64,000 bases of DNA from Erythrophleum ivorense (lineage: Eukaryota > Streptophyta > Magnoliopsida > Fabales > Fabaceae), in contig JAIUCV010000003.1 in the NCBI GenBank assembly GCA_026724425.1, positions 48,982,477 to 49,046,476 on the forward strand, given 5' to 3'. A program made the position numbers and the translations under genes. The notes under the pieces were generated by a model that made no database searches, had not been told where the DNA came from, and saw nothing but the letters and a program-made list of their open reading frames with translations. Shown in pieces: positions 1 to 12,067 of the stretch (within the stretch, counting starts at the first letter, position 1; each line of letters starts with the position of its first letter).

Positions 1-940
1 TGGGCAGCTTACATAAGTCTCAAATGTACTTTTAGGCTTGCCCAAAAGGTGCCACAACCAAGGGAAGGCCATTTGGCAAATTTGGTACCTCATATGGAGC
101 CAAATTTAACCATAATGGAACCCTATATCACTTTTTAGTCAAATGAGTTAGTTTTGATATGAAATTTGGCATGCAATTAGGTGTCATTGAGAGCTTTCTA
201 GGAAGCTAAAGATCATAATTTTTGAAGGTCTACAGAATATTTGATGATTTGTCAAAGTTGGAAAAATTTATGTTTCTGGTTTGCTGCACTATTCATTTGG
301 TCCGAAATTGTTTTCTATCACCCGAGATTCAAATGATGTCCAATTCCCACAAAATTTTGTACAGAGAAACTAGATAATCACAATGACTTGTACCAACTAG
401 AAGCACCTCATTTGGAGTTCTGGAGAGAGAGATATGAATTTTTGAAATTTCTACCCAGTATTAGTAACCTAGCCTAACCAGAAATACTGTTTCATCAATT
501 TATGAGATCAGGGCTTAATGAATTGATCTAGAGATATTTTTTCCCTCTAGTTAAGATCCATAGATTTTTAGATTGGTATCATTTGTATGGATTGGATTTT
601 TTTGGAATTAATTGGATATTTTTGAAATTCATATCGGTAAACTGTGATAGCATCAGGACCCAGTCTGACCTCTAGACTATTTTGCATGTCAAATGCTCTG
701 TGTGTGGGATATTATGACTTGTACATATTTTTATCATGAATCATACATCACAAAATTTTCAGAATGACCAAAATTGCATGATTTTGATTTTTTTAGATTT
801 AGTTATGAATTTTCAAAATTTGCCCAGAAATGAGGCCAATTCTGGCCGAGAATAAACACTCATTTTCCATAGCTCTTTTCAGTTTCCATGAGTAAAAGAT
901 TTGAAACTCATATTTTTGGACTTGGCACAATTATCAATCA
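1..940 (+). mobile_element. Solo LTR of gypsy family A1, left part
   Basis: This is the reverse complement of the family A1 LTR block seen at 33500-34450 and continues off the left edge of the window. Shared landmarks are the tract reading 'gccatttggcaaatttggtacc' in two halves near 68-92, and the phrase 'gaacagt...tgatatgaatttc' typical of the family. Homology runs to about 930-945, just after 'cagtttccatgag', and resumes at about 3998. The strand follows the E1 convention. It encodes no protein. Confidence 0.8.
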
Positions 941-1330
941 GCCCACTTCAAGTCCAACAAACGTGAGGCCCCGCGATTATACGCACAAGGCACCGCATTT
1001 TGCGTACATTGTTCATCTGACCAACTATAGTAACCATTATCTTCGAGTCTAAATAAGGGGCCATCCCCTTAGTCCAAATTCCAAAATATGTTCATTTAAA
1101 TCCTTAACCCAAATTGCTCTTAGAATCATACTAATTTAAACATTAAAGGCGTAAAGCAAGTTCCGCTCCCCTTAGCATTAGTTGCAGATTCTGCCAACCG
1201 AATTAGTAAAGCCACCGTCAAATACCAAAACCAAATTATTATGATTAAGAAACAAAAATTAATTAATGCCCAACAATTCAGTAAATAACTTTAAACTTGT
1301 ATTACGATATTAATATCTGATAATTCTTAC

Positions 1331-1967
1331 CAAAACTCTAAAAACATGAGAGACGAAGCCTTTGCGGGTGGTGACGGTTGCATGTATGACTTCGAAGCGG
1401 AGAGCGTTGAATGCCTCCATCAGTTTCACAAACCCACCAGGTCGGTGCTCCCAGAACACCTTCACAGACAACTCATTTCCTTCTACCACTCCCACCTCCA
1501 CTTGCGGCTGCAATCCGATATATTATTAATTAACTCGAGAAATTACTTGAGCAAAGACAATAACAACGTAGAGACCAAAACGACAAGAGGGGTTCTATAC
1601 ATATGATACCTCCATTTGTTGTGTCTGCCTATCGTTGGGAGCATCCAATTCCTTTTTTTGCTTCAAGGTATAGCCATTTCCTGACGTACCCACTTGAAAC
1701 CCATATTGGGTCTTAATTTGTTCAGATGTTGGTCCAACATCAATCCCAACCATATCGTCCGGTTGTTCAAGCTCATCTTGCAGCTCTTTCACTTGCTTCT
1801 GCAAATCTTTCACGAACTCAATTGTGTCCTCAAGAATCGACGCCCTGGATAGCTTAGAACTTCTGAAGGGAACCAGAGTCCGAAGGATATACAAGTTGTC
1901 ATTGAGCTTCTTTCTCCTCCTTCTCTCCTTTTCAAAATTGTCATATTGGGAAGAGTTTCTCTTGTAA
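1331..1967 (-). CDS. AMS: AMS-like bHLH transcription factor, 3'-half gene fragment
   Basis: Two exons are visible on the minus strand. Exon 1 (about 1967 to 1610) carries a basic helix-loop-helix domain with the basic region ERRRRKKLND, a helix-1/loop part LRTLVPFRSSKLSRASI, and helix 2 EFVKDLQKQVKELQDELE. An intron of 102 bp (1609-1508, GT...GCAG, phase 0) follows. Exon 2 (1507-1331) begins PQVEVGVVEGNE and contains HRPGGFVKLMEAFNAL, the ACT-like C-terminal fold of AMS proteins. Across the splice the protein reads ...QQME/PQVEV, as in AMS orthologues. A further donor, TTG/GTAAGA, ends exon 2 at 1331, but I found no convincing next exon. AMS controls tapetum and pollen-wall genes in anthers. 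Full-length AMS is roughly 550-650 residues; the N-terminal bHLH-MYC domain is absent here, and so is the tail. The loop carries one extra residue compared with the usual LVPKISKLDRASI. The retained intron means it arose as a DNA copy, not a retrocopy. It is probably a gene fragment or pseudogene, although the frame is intact. Confidence 0.7.
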
Positions 1968-2077
1968 CTCCAAAAATGGGAAAGGCTACTTGAACAAAGC
2001 AACAAAACCAAGAGCAGAATAAAAGAACAGACAAAACAGACCGAGAATAAACAAAATCTGAGATCCATATAGTCCAT
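1610..2077 (-). other. Open frame running upstream of the bHLH exon
   Basis: From an ATG at 2077 the bHLH frame stays open with no stop. It adds about 36 residues that include a strongly hydrophobic stretch (CLFSVCFVCSFILLLVLLLC) before the basic region. The usual reading is that this is intron: the sequence is T-rich and ends in a plausible acceptor (TTTTTGGAG, before 1967). A shorter protein that starts at 2077 cannot be excluded from sequence alone. Confidence 0.3.
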
Positions 2078-2137
2078 ACACTTAACTGAAAGGAACAGTT
2101 ATCCCTTGGATGAAGAAGAAGCAAGCAATTAATTCCT

Positions 2138-2152
2138 TATATATATATATAA
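2138..2152 (-). promoter_or_regulatory. TATA-like AT alternation upstream of the bHLH fragment
   Basis: A run of alternating TA at about 2138-2152 lies some 60-75 bp upstream (minus sense) of the ATG at 2077. Its spacing would allow it to act as a TATA box for a shortened transcript, but such runs are common in AT-rich plant DNA and may be a simple repeat. Confidence 0.2.
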
Positions 2153-2317
2153 TGGAGTGTGGCTGTTACTCTAGAAGTAGAAGGTGAACGGCAGAGGGTG
2201 CATGAGAGAGAGAGTGTTGCTGGGAAATAATTTAATTGCCTTTTGTTAAGAAAGAGAAACGAGAAAGGAGGAAAGAAGACGTACATGAGTTGGTTTTGGA
2301 TATATAATATATTAATA

Positions 2318-2614
2318 GGAATATGTTAGAAGGCATGGACAGAAAATGTGAAATGAGGGACACCAATTTAGTCTTGAATAAAAAAAATTTATTATCATTA
2401 AATTAATCTTTAAATGATTTTAATGACATTAATTTAATCCTAGATCAATATTAAATATATGTATTTCTTAAAATAATAGAACTAAATTAATGTCAATAAA
2501 TTTTTAAGAAATAAATTGATGTCAATAGTGTCTTTCAATAACCAAATTAAAATGATAATTTATTCTTAGGAATATGTTAGGAGGCATCAACAGAGAACAT
2601 GAAATTAAGGACAC
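2318..2614. repeat. MITE-like insertion between 46-bp direct repeats
   Basis: Two imperfect copies of a block of about 46 bp (starting aggaatatgttag and ending ggacac) stand at 2318-2363 and 2568-2614. The roughly 205 bp between them have inverted character: the left side reads ...ttgaataaa...ttatcattaaatt, and the reverse complement of the right side reads ...aagaataaattatcattttaatt. This fits a small non-autonomous DNA element, or a duplication made during repair. It encodes nothing. Confidence 0.4.
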
Positions 2615-2988
2615 ATGACTTTGGAGTGGTTAGAGTGGATATTGGATCTAAATCCTCTCATACAATTTACATGACTATCATGTAAAAAGACATTTTATCA
2701 GTGTGTGGGGTCTACACATTCTGGACCATCATTTGAATATTTGCCATTCTTGACTATCATTAATCTAAATAAACATATTCCTAAGTTTAATACACGAAAA
2801 CAATTGAATCGAATCCTTATAAATGGGCAAAGCCAGGTGCTCTTAAGTCCACAATTTAGGAAGGAGTTATTATTTAAGTAAATTTGTGTAATCCGTCTCC
2901 TCACTTAAAATGATTAAAATTTGGTGGAAACCAAACTTGGTAATAATACAGCTGGTGGGGATCTACTTAGCTACAAGCATGCCTCCTA

Positions 2989-3014
2989 CTATATTATTAT
3001 TATTATTATTATTC
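2989..3014. repeat. (ATT)n microsatellite
   Basis: About eight consecutive ATT units, seen directly. Confidence 0.9.
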
Positions 3015-3997
3015 TCCCTCAAACACTCTCAAAACTAAAATAAGTACCTTCTCAGAAAAATAAGAATTTCTTCTTTCCAAAAGTAAGATTAAACAGACTC
3101 TTTATTGTAGTTCACCAGAAACAAACACTACACAATACACATGCGCACTTTTATAGATAAATAAAGTAGGTTCTTCCATTACGTTGAAACATAAATAACT
3201 TGCACCAAGTTACAAGTACAAATAAGAGGCTAGAATTAATAGAAATGAATATAAATATATATATGCACTTTGATTGTGGATGATTTGAGGTTTAACCAGG
3301 ATGGTGAGCTTCAATTCTCAAGGAGAATCAACAAGTTTATTAGGCTAATCCACTTTAGAGTCCTTCCTAATTAAATCTGTCAAGAAAGCCTCATATCAAT
3401 GTGGGCATATATAACTGTGTATTTTGTCCTAAGAAAATTATTCTCTCCCATGGAGATCACATGTTGTCACAAAAACCTCCTCGACTAAATTTTTAAATTC
3501 AAGAGGTGGAGATCACATCTTCATTCAGCCACTCTCTATTGTTACTCAACAATATTGCATGCTTTCTATCACAATTGATTTGATTTTGTTGGCAAGTGGG
3601 CATCCCGCCAAATGATATTTGTTTACCACCAAACTCATTTAAAATTGTGTTTGTTTTATTGACAAGTATTGGAATTTGTTGCAGGACCCTACAATTGATT
3701 TTGTTCCCTGGATTGTGATGTGATATTATTAATCTTCTATTTCAGATCTTGTGTCTTTGCTTGCTCTAACTAGATATCATTTCTTTTCTTTTTTTTTTCG
3801 TCTATTCTGGCAGCTTGGGGCAATGAAGTTGGGTAACACGAAAGTACTCACATTTACGCTAAGAGAGAAGAACGACAAGTATGCATTAGAAGATGAATCA
3901 TCGATTTAACTTCGAAGAAGATTTGGAAGACTCGATATTTTTTTCCTGATTGATCATGATTGACTCCGCCTTTTTTTTTACGACAACCAAAGTCAAA
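3015..3997. other. Non-repeat stretch, no gene seen
   Basis: AT-rich sequence with no long frame, no clear element ends and no match to the LTR families elsewhere in the window. It completes the roughly 3 kb block that carries the bHLH fragment. Confidence 0.5.
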
Positions 3998-4160
3998 GTA
4001 TGAGCTCACACGGTCTACGTGAGCCTGAAATGAATTTTTAGATATGATGCAACGTAAAAATATTCATTATTTTCCTTTCCTTTTTATGAGCAACTTACAT
4101 CCTTCATGATATTAAGTCATTTAAAGGCATGAGATGAGCTAGAATTCATGGTGTTACAAA
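3998..4160 (+). mobile_element. Solo LTR A1, right end
   Basis: From 'gtatgagctcacac' onward the sequence again matches the reverse complement of the first 170 bp of the A1 LTRs (compare 33313-33475) and ends GGTGTTACA, the family terminus. The flank is 'aaaaa'; the matching left duplication would lie outside the window. With 1-940 this makes one LTR interrupted by about 3 kb. Confidence 0.75.
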
Positions 4161-4482
4161 AAACCCTAGAGAACTCAAAATTTTCATATAAAAAGCCCTC
4201 CTATATGAATTCCAAAATTTGCTCAAAATGACAAAAATGCCCTTACATTTTTGTTAATCTTTCGTCATAATTCGTTTCTTCATTCTAACTCCAATTTTCT
4301 TTTCATTTGAGCCTGGAATTCTCATTCTTAGGTGTCTTGAATGCTTCCCAAATTTTTTGGGACCTTAACTAAGTCATTTCGAGGGACTTGCTTTTATATC
4401 CAGTAAATTTTATTTATTTATGGAGAAACCGTATGTTACGTTTCTCATATTTTCTTTCATTTTCAGAGAACCAGATATTACA
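4161..4482 (-). mobile_element. Terminal 320 bp of an older A1 LTR
   Basis: Matches the right ends of the LTRs at 27170-27493 and 36880-37188, including 'aaaagccctcctatatgaattcc', the 'ttttatatccagtaaattt' stretch and the final AGATATTACA. The opposite-strand LTR ending at 4160 sits directly against it, so that LTR appears to have inserted into this one. The rest lies left of the window. Confidence 0.75.
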
Positions 4483-6484
4483 CCATACACTCCAGCTCTC
4501 CCTCTAGCAACACTCTAGGGCCACTCTACCTTGATTCATAGGGCTTTAATGGTATTCATCTACCTAATATACTCAGCATGTCTCTCATTGCCAAATTAAA
4601 TCCTAGGTGTTGATTCCTACTCGTCTACTATCATATGTAAGCAATTTCATGAAGCATTAATAGTAAAAAGATTCATAAACTACAAACATGATCATTCCAA
4701 TATAAATTCCAATAGAGGTTCTGTGCATTCTAGTCTAAGTCAACTTTTAGGGTAACACATGATTATATTGATAAAGAATAAATCACAACTTAGGATCAAC
4801 AAGGTTTTATATTAGATATTATAAGTGCATATATCAGATAATAAGTTAGTGTGAGGCCTAACTCCTCAAGAGATACACTCTGGGTTATCAAAACATAACA
4901 CTTCTACACTTGGCAACATGATTGCATGATGATGCTATACAAAAGAATAACCAAAATTTAGCATCTATCCTAAGTTAACTCAGCATAAGTGTAGCTTCCC
5001 ACACAAGGCCTTAGCTCATGGATGTTCATTCACTTGCTTTGCCTTATCTTTACTTTAAAAACCTTCACCTGAAATAGTTAGCCCATGAAACGGAATAAGA
5101 TGCAAATCTCAGTAATTAGAGGTAAATTCTATTCATATATTCTAATTTAATTAACATATGTGCATTTAATCAAATAAGCATAAAAAATATCAGTTATATC
5201 AATAAATGAAATAATTAGGCTATCAGTAACTACTATCTCATACTAGTAATTACATTCCACATGTTAAAGGCCATTAACACTGGGAAGGGCCCGTTCACGA
5301 CACCAATTCTCCAATGAGCACAACGTAGGCTTAGTGCATACAAGGGTTTGATCATAACCCAATGCTTGATCAAAGAACGATGCATGGGTGGCAGCTGCAC
5401 CACAGCTCTACCATGGATTCATAAGGTCTAACCATAACATATTAAATAGCCAACCATTTATTATACATTCAAAATTATAATTGTGTAGTAGATATAAAAT
5501 TAAAGTAGACATATGCATGAAATTTAATATTAACCACAGTTAGCTCACTTATAGGTAATTTTTTGAAAGCCAACAACAATGCTTTTTCAACCTATGGACA
5601 CAAAACCAAACCATTACTATTCCTAATCATTATTTGTAGTAGCAAACCCATTACTCAAAGAATTAAACCATAAAGAACTACCTAGAGAACATTACCTAGC
5701 CACTATAAAAACCAAATTTGGATTTGGTCGTGCCTACTCCAGTAACCTCAGAGCAACACTCTAAATTCTAGGCAAATTCACACAAAATCACCACTCATAT
5801 CATAAATCAACTATAGGGGTCATAAACTAATAGAAAATGCATCAAAAATGAGAAGTTTATACTTACCCAATATCCCTCCTAGCCTCAACTTTCAAAAATC
5901 CTCCAAGAAAATACCAAATAACTCATATCAGATTTGAGGTGTGGGTGAAAATGCTCTAACTAAAAAACCAATCAGGTCAAATTGAAGAGGAAGGGGAGAA
6001 TATTAAGTTATATAATAGTTACCTTCGCTAATTTTGATTCTAGGAATGGGAGAAGATGGATTTTTGCTAAAAATCCTAACCTCCACCTTAAACCTTTGAA
6101 AATGCTTTGTGCCTCTAGTGTTTCTACAGAATAAAGGAGAAAGGGCTGAAGGAACTTTAGGTTTTAAGGTTTAGGTGGATTGTGGGTTGAACCAAAGACC
6201 CAAGTCCAAGTGAGTTTAGAAGTTGGTGCTAGTTGGGCCATGGTTTAGGTGCTAAATGGGTAAAATGTGAGTTAGGCCTGCACAAAAAAAATATTGAGCT
6301 TTGAAGAAAAAGAAATTAGATCTCCCTAAGGTAAAGATTAAGCTTCTACACTTAGCCCAAAGCATAATTAAATTAATTATAAGGCTCAAATTAATGTCCA
6401 CCTCTCTTAATTAATTTTATTAATTAAACTCATATTAATTCCTAATTAGTCATAATTATTCTTGATTAATTTTGGGATGTTACA
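4483..6484 (-). mobile_element. Family D LTR, truncated copy
   Basis: Much of 4880-6484 is the reverse complement of the LTR at 41529-43150. Examples are 'gagctcatggatgttcat', 'tgagcacaac', 'gataatagttac'-like text near 6010, and the terminus GGGATGTTACA at 6484. No far end (TGTGACGACC-like) is present, and 4483-4870 do not align, so the copy is truncated or rearranged on the left. No coding sequence is seen. Confidence 0.65.
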
Positions 6485-7816
6485 TCGAACATTGAGAATA
6501 ATGTTCATTTTAGGTTTGGGGGTGGGGAATCAAAATTAGAAATGTAAATTCTATTATTCTTAATTGTTTATATTTTTATGTAGAATTTTATTGAAAAATT
6601 CGCTATTTTTCAAAATTTTTAAGCTTAAGTTTTCTCCCCCTATCTTATATTGGTTGAGGTTGGATGCCATTGAGGAACTTAATTCCTAGATAGTGTCTAA
6701 ATGAGAGAACATTTATGCTAATACAATTTGTAGATGAGATTTATTGTTAATGATGATGTTTTCCTCACTTATTGAGATTTTTTTTTTGGTAGTGCACCTT
6801 CACCATGCTTAGGATAATTGTTAGTTTTAAGTAATGTATGTAAGTTAGACTATGATCTTAAACCTTAGGCTTGAGAACTTGCTTTCTAGTCTTTTGAGGT
6901 AAAATATTAGGCTTTGTATGATCTATTAAAGTTATTTAGGTATTTATTAGTTATGCTTGAGGCTTTAAACCTAATTTAGTGAAATATGCATATGACTGTG
7001 TAAAATTTCTTCTTTTTAACTACTTTAATGATCTTTAGTCTAAAAAACAATGATCTTTAGTTGTGTGAAAAGGAAGTTTTAGGGTGAAATAAGGTATAGT
7101 GTGAGTTTGATGTGAATAATTGTTATTCCCTTATATGAGACATGCAAATTAGAAGAGTGCAAACAATAATTGTAGGGTTACTTGTTTCTTGAGAGACATG
7201 AAAAATATGATGATTCGAAAAGGGAACCAAAAAGAAAAAAAAGTGACAAAGAATTAACCCTAAGAAAGAAAATTTTGATAGATTAAAATGAACTATGTTT
7301 GGGAATGTAAAAGTGAAAAGAAAGAAAGAAGAAAAGAAAATGAAGTGGAATAAAAAAAGGAAAGGAAAATAAGAGAAAGACAGAGAATTTTATCTTTTAT
7401 TGTTGAGCTTAATAGTTATTTTCTTGAATCCTACTCATTATTTTCCATATACCCTTTTTCTTATAATAGTTATAACCATAAGCCCTATTACAATTTATGC
7501 AATAGCTTATATTAGTGGAACGAGGGCAAAAGAGCAAGCATATGAAGCTCTTAAGGGAGAGGTCTATTGCATTATTTGATTCATATAAATTATGCTAGGG
7601 CTTCCAACAAGACTTTAGCATGGTTTTTCACACACACATTTTATCGGTTTAGAAAATTTGTCATTAATTCTTGAACTTTAAAGCTTGTAAGCATTAGTTT
7701 CTTTTCTTGTTAATTATACTTCTTAATGCAAGTGTTGAAAGTATCTATCATTAGTAGTTATAAATGCTTGAGTAGGTAGGAATTTTGTTATTTAATATAG
7801 CTTTACATGAGGTATG
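6485..7816 (+). mobile_element. 3' untranslated part of a Tat/Athila-like element
   Basis: It begins with 'cgaacattgagaataatgtt' followed by 'ttaggtttgggggtgggga'. That G-rich polypurine style is familiar from Tat/Athila 3' untranslated regions. The rest is purine-rich non-coding sequence leading to an LTR that starts TGATAAGTCC at 7817. No gag, pol or env remains in the window; the left side is cut off by the D LTR at 6484. Confidence 0.55.
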
Positions 7817-8767
7817 ATAAGTCCCTAAATTATTATTATTATTTAATTATTTTAAGGGGCTTATCATATGAATAGTGAGGTTGTTTTTTTGTTTTTAGTA
7901 TATAAAATTAATAAATTTTAATTAAGTTAACATTTAGTAAGTTTTGAATTTTTATCTTTAGTTTTCAGTTAATTTTTATATTAGTTCAGTATAAGTTGTG
8001 TTTTGTGCTTCTATTTAGATTTTTACATGTTAAATTGTTTAATCTTTATTAATAAATTATAATTTTATGTTTTCATAAAGTAGGAAATACAAAAAAAACA
8101 AGTTTAGAAGGTTTGGAATACAAAGTAACAAAAGCTAAAAAGATTTGCTGAAAAAATGTTAAAAAAAATGAAAAAGAAGAAAAAAGGGAACAAGATGTTG
8201 CTCAAACGCATTGCTATAAAATATATTAGTGTTGCAATGACACATTGAAGCATTATGGCACCTAATCACTAAACAAAACACATTGTGATAAAAAAAATTC
8301 CACGTTGCGGTGTTTTTTACTGTTATAGAAAAAAATTTGGCATGTGCTGTAGTGCTTTTAATCAGTGCCATGGTGCCTCTTGTGGAAAATGCAAAATGCA
8401 TCATTCTTTGTTACATTTTTTTAGTGATTTAAGAAAGGTTATACCATTTCCCCATAAATGCCACCACTCTAAAGTTTTTGGGGAGGAAAACGAAAGGCTT
8501 AGAGCTCTATTTACCATGGAAGAAGCTTGGGCTTGAAGAAGATTTACCAATTAAATATGTTTTTCTCTTCATACTTTGCTTTTCCTTGTATTTTTTTGCC
8601 CATTTATTTTATGATATATTATTAATGTTGTTATTTCCTGTAGTTATGTATTAAACTTGTTAGTTTAGGATTGTGATGAATTCTAGCTTGTAATATGTTG
8701 TAATTACTCTATCTATTTGCAATTTATGGTGTGATTTATTTACTCAATCCTTGTGCTTCATTCTTCT
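7817..8767 (+). mobile_element. LTR B2 (Tat/Athila-like), left part
   Basis: Starts TGATAAGTCC and aligns with LTR B1 (9862 onward), including 'ccatggaagaagcttggg' at 8516-8533 and the tail 'cttgtaatatgttgtaatt'. It is broken at 8767 by E1 and continues at 31269. It contains a block (8195-8400) of short G/C-rich words of the type cacgttgcggtg and tggcatgtgctgtag. Confidence 0.7.
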
Positions 8768-9861
8768 TGTCATACCTAGCTTTATATAGTTGATTCATGC
8801 CATTTACGGAATTAATGTCAAAGTTTGCAACCATTTTTAGAATTTTCAACACCGAAAACACTCTATTTATATGTCATATGAAGTTATAGGGATCTAAATT
8901 TGATTCTTTCTTTTTCTTAGTTCCTATTTATTATAAACAAACTTGTTTATGTTCATTTTATCATGAATAGCATGTGGAATACCTTAGGAATGTCATAAAC
9001 CCAAAATTACATAGACACCATAATTCTGTAGTAACTTTGAAAATTCATAACTTGGGCTAAAAAACTTTGAATCATGCAAATTGGCTATCTATGGTAAGTT
9101 TAGGATGTAAACTATATGCTATAAAATTTTCAAGTGAAAAAATTTTGTTTGGCCTACAAAATTTCAATGGAACAGTAATTGATGTAGTAATAGACTCATA
9201 TAGCATACCTCAACTTCAAAAATGCATATCTTTGGCCACACAAGTCTAATTTATGCAAACTCTATTACCATGGAAAGCTTATAATGCCAACTATATGCTT
9301 GTAAAATTTTATGAGCATCAAAATTCATTTGTCTCCTAAAATATACAAAAAATCAAAATTGACTATATATAAACAGTACTAAGGGCCTAAATGAAAATTC
9401 TATAAAATTTTGGAAATTTATGAAATATTCTATACAACTCCAAAAATTCTAGTTCCTATATTGTTAGAAAGATCTACTAAGGGTCTAATTGCATGCCAAA
9501 TTTTAGACTCAAACTAGGTCATTTAGACCACTTTTGACATTAGAGTTGTTTAAGCCTCTTCTAGAAAAAAGTTTGGAATCAAATTGGAACATTTGGTATC
9601 CAATTGAGTTTCTTCCACTTTGAGCACATTTCATTTATCCTAAATGACATTTCTAACCATTCCATTGCATACCAAAAAGCTTGGATCAAAATTTGACCCC
9701 TTGACATCCAAGTTTACACAAATCCATAATAGCGCCATATATGTCCTATGCTACATTCATGCTAATATATTACCATAATTTGCTATACAATAAAGAATTC
9801 TAGCTTGTACATATGATCTCATCATCAAAATGGAATATATACATTTTTTGACATCATACAC
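8768..9861 (-). repeat. E1 3' LTR, distal segment
   Basis: Aligns with 29377-30463 of the 5' LTR from TGTCATACCTAG to GACATCATACAC. It is interrupted at 9861 by LTR B1 and continues at 14271. It is non-coding; the 60-codon frame inside it is a chance ORF. Confidence 0.85.
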
Positions 9862-10207
9862 TGACAAGTCCTAAATTGTCATGATTTTTTTAATATTTTA
9901 AAGGATTTATCATATAAATATTGAACTTATTTTATGTTTTTTATTGATAAAATTAATAAATGTTAGTTAAGTTAGTATTTAGTAAGTTTTGGCTTTATTT
10001 CTTCACTTTTGATCTTTGTTTTTCATTTTAGTTAAGTTGTATTTTGTGTTTTTATTTATATTTTTATGATGCTAAATTATTTAATCTTTATTGGTAGATT
10101 ATAAATATTAATTAGATAAATTTTATATTTTTGTAGGGTTACAATTATAAAGAAACAAGTTTAGAAGTTTTGAGATGTAAAGAACAAGTATTGAGATTTG
10201 TTGGAAA

Positions 10208-10594
10208 ATGATCAAAAAGAAAAAGAAAAAGAAAGAAACAAAGAAGAAAAGACAAAAGAGCAAAAGATGGCGCTCAAAACTACTATTGAAGATAATTCAA
10301 CACCGCGGTGACAAAATTAAGTGCCACGGCTCATGGAGAAATAGAAGCTTACTTGGCCGAGGCATAAAATTTTGCACTGCGGCGCTTTTCACCACTGTTG
10401 AAAGAAATTTATCTGCGTCATGGCTCATTTAAGCGCCAATGCGGCGCAGTTCATAAAAAATGCAAAACGCACCATTTTTTGCCACATTTTTTAAGGTTTT
10501 AAAGGGCTTCCAACACTTCTTCATGGGGAGGCTGCCATTCTGAAGGTTTTGGGGAGGAGAATGAAGGGTTTGGAGCTTCAAATGCCATGGAAGA
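10208..10594 (+). repeat. GC-word block in LTR B1
   Basis: At 10295-10470 the AT-rich LTR carries several spaced CG-rich words (accgcggtgac, cactgcggcgc, aatgcggcgcag). The equivalent in B2 lies at 8195-8400 but has lost many CpG sites. The 74-codon frame over this stretch is low-complexity lysine-rich and is not regarded as a gene. Confidence 0.6.
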
Positions 10595-12048
10595 TGTAAC
10601 ACCATCATTTCTACTCATGCCCATCATCCATGAACATGCTCATGTGAGATAGAGTAAGAATAAGGTGAGAACTTCCATTGGATTCATACACTTTCTTACA
10701 TAGCGTCATGGTTAAAAATTCATTTTGGTGTCATGTGTCCTGTGTGAGTTCATACTATGCCTCCTCATATTTAATTTCATTGTTACAACTTAGTTGTATC
10801 ATAAAAACTAGCTCACAACTCATGGAAACTGAAAGAATACATGGGACATGCATATTTCTTCTCGGCCAGACTTGGCCCCATTTCTGGGCAAAATTGGAAA
10901 ATTCATAACTAAATCTAGAAAAATAAAAAACATGCACTCTTAGTCATTCTAGAAATTTTGGGATGTCTACTTCATGTTAAAAATATGTATAAGTCATAAC
11001 ATCCCACACAAAAAGCGTTTGACACATGAAATCATCTGGAGGTCGGAGTGGGTCCTGAAGTTGTCACAGTTTACTGATATGAATTTCAAAAATGTCTAAC
11101 TAATTCCACAAAAATCCAATGCATGAAAATGATACCAATATGGAAAGATCTAGATGTTAACTAGAGAGAAAAAATATCTCTAGATCAGTTCATCAAGCCC
11201 AACTCCCACCAGAAATTGATGGAATAGTACTTCTGGTCGGGTAAGATGACTGATACTGGGTAAAAACTTTGAAAATTCATATCTTCCTCTATATACCTCC
11301 AAATGAGGTGTTTCTAGTTGCTACAAGTCGCTGTGACTGTTTATTTTCTTCCTATAAAATTTCATAGCCATTGGACCATGTTTACCCCTCGGATGACTCA
11401 ATTACACAATTGACCAAATGAACAGTGCTGGTGCAAATCCGAAATTCTGATACCAACTTTGAAAAATCATAGAAAATTCCACAGACTTCCAAATGACCTG
11501 ATCTTTGGCTTCCCAAAAATCTCTAGGCAAGATCTAGTCAATGCCAAATTTCAAGGCAAGAAGAGGTCATTTGGTCAGAATTTGACATAAGGGGGCAAAG
11601 TGACCAGTTTTTGTGTTACAAGAGGGCTATAAGGGTTCAACTTTGCTTCTCCTACCCCTAAGGCTCTATGAGCATGTAAAAAAGTATTAACATAGGCTAT
11701 TAAACATGGTTCAAATGTATAACAACCCAGATTTGCAAAACTCACTCTTCCACACCAAAACATACTCCATGTACATAATGCCAAGATCTTGCTATTTATA
11801 CCAAAACTTGCCACATCATTCAAGATGGTTGTATTCTTATACATATATGATAAATACATCCATTTATAAGTATTCATATGTGCTACATCATGTACATAAT
11901 TAGATTATATCTCTTAAATTAACTACAAAATAGTGACAACATGATTATTTCATAACTCCTTTGCCAATTTCCTAGCTTCAAGCTTGGTGGCTCCCATCTC
12001 TTGTCTTACTTGGTCCGCCTAGCATGTTAGGATAGTGGAGAGGGGGAG

Positions 12049-12067
12049 TGAGATTCAAAGAATCTCA
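12049..12067. other. Conserved LTR stem-loop (A2a copy)
   Basis: TGAGATTC-AAA-GAATCTCA: eight-base arms and a three-base loop, followed by ATAGCT. Other copies: 18084-18104, 25227-25245, 30609-30629, 32949-32967, 34775-34793, 44044-44061, 46429-46447, 51664-51682, 55036-55054 and 61784-61805. Confidence 0.8.

Noticed and set aside
961..1330. Missing last exon of the AMS-like gene
   Set aside because: The minus strand was read in all frames for the family tail after the FKVE-like point; nothing convincing was found.
2698..2904. 68-codon minus frame as an upstream AMS exon
   Set aside because: No resemblance to the N-terminal bHLH-MYC domain.
941..3997. Helitron or Pack-MULE carrying the bHLH fragment
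   Set aside because: No TC...CTRR ends with a 3' hairpin and no long terminal inverted repeats were found; only a 7-bp inverted pair ggacttg/caagtcc near 929-956.
10208..10432. Lysine-rich 74-codon protein
   Set aside because: Poly-purine LTR sequence of family B; the B2 equivalent is not open.
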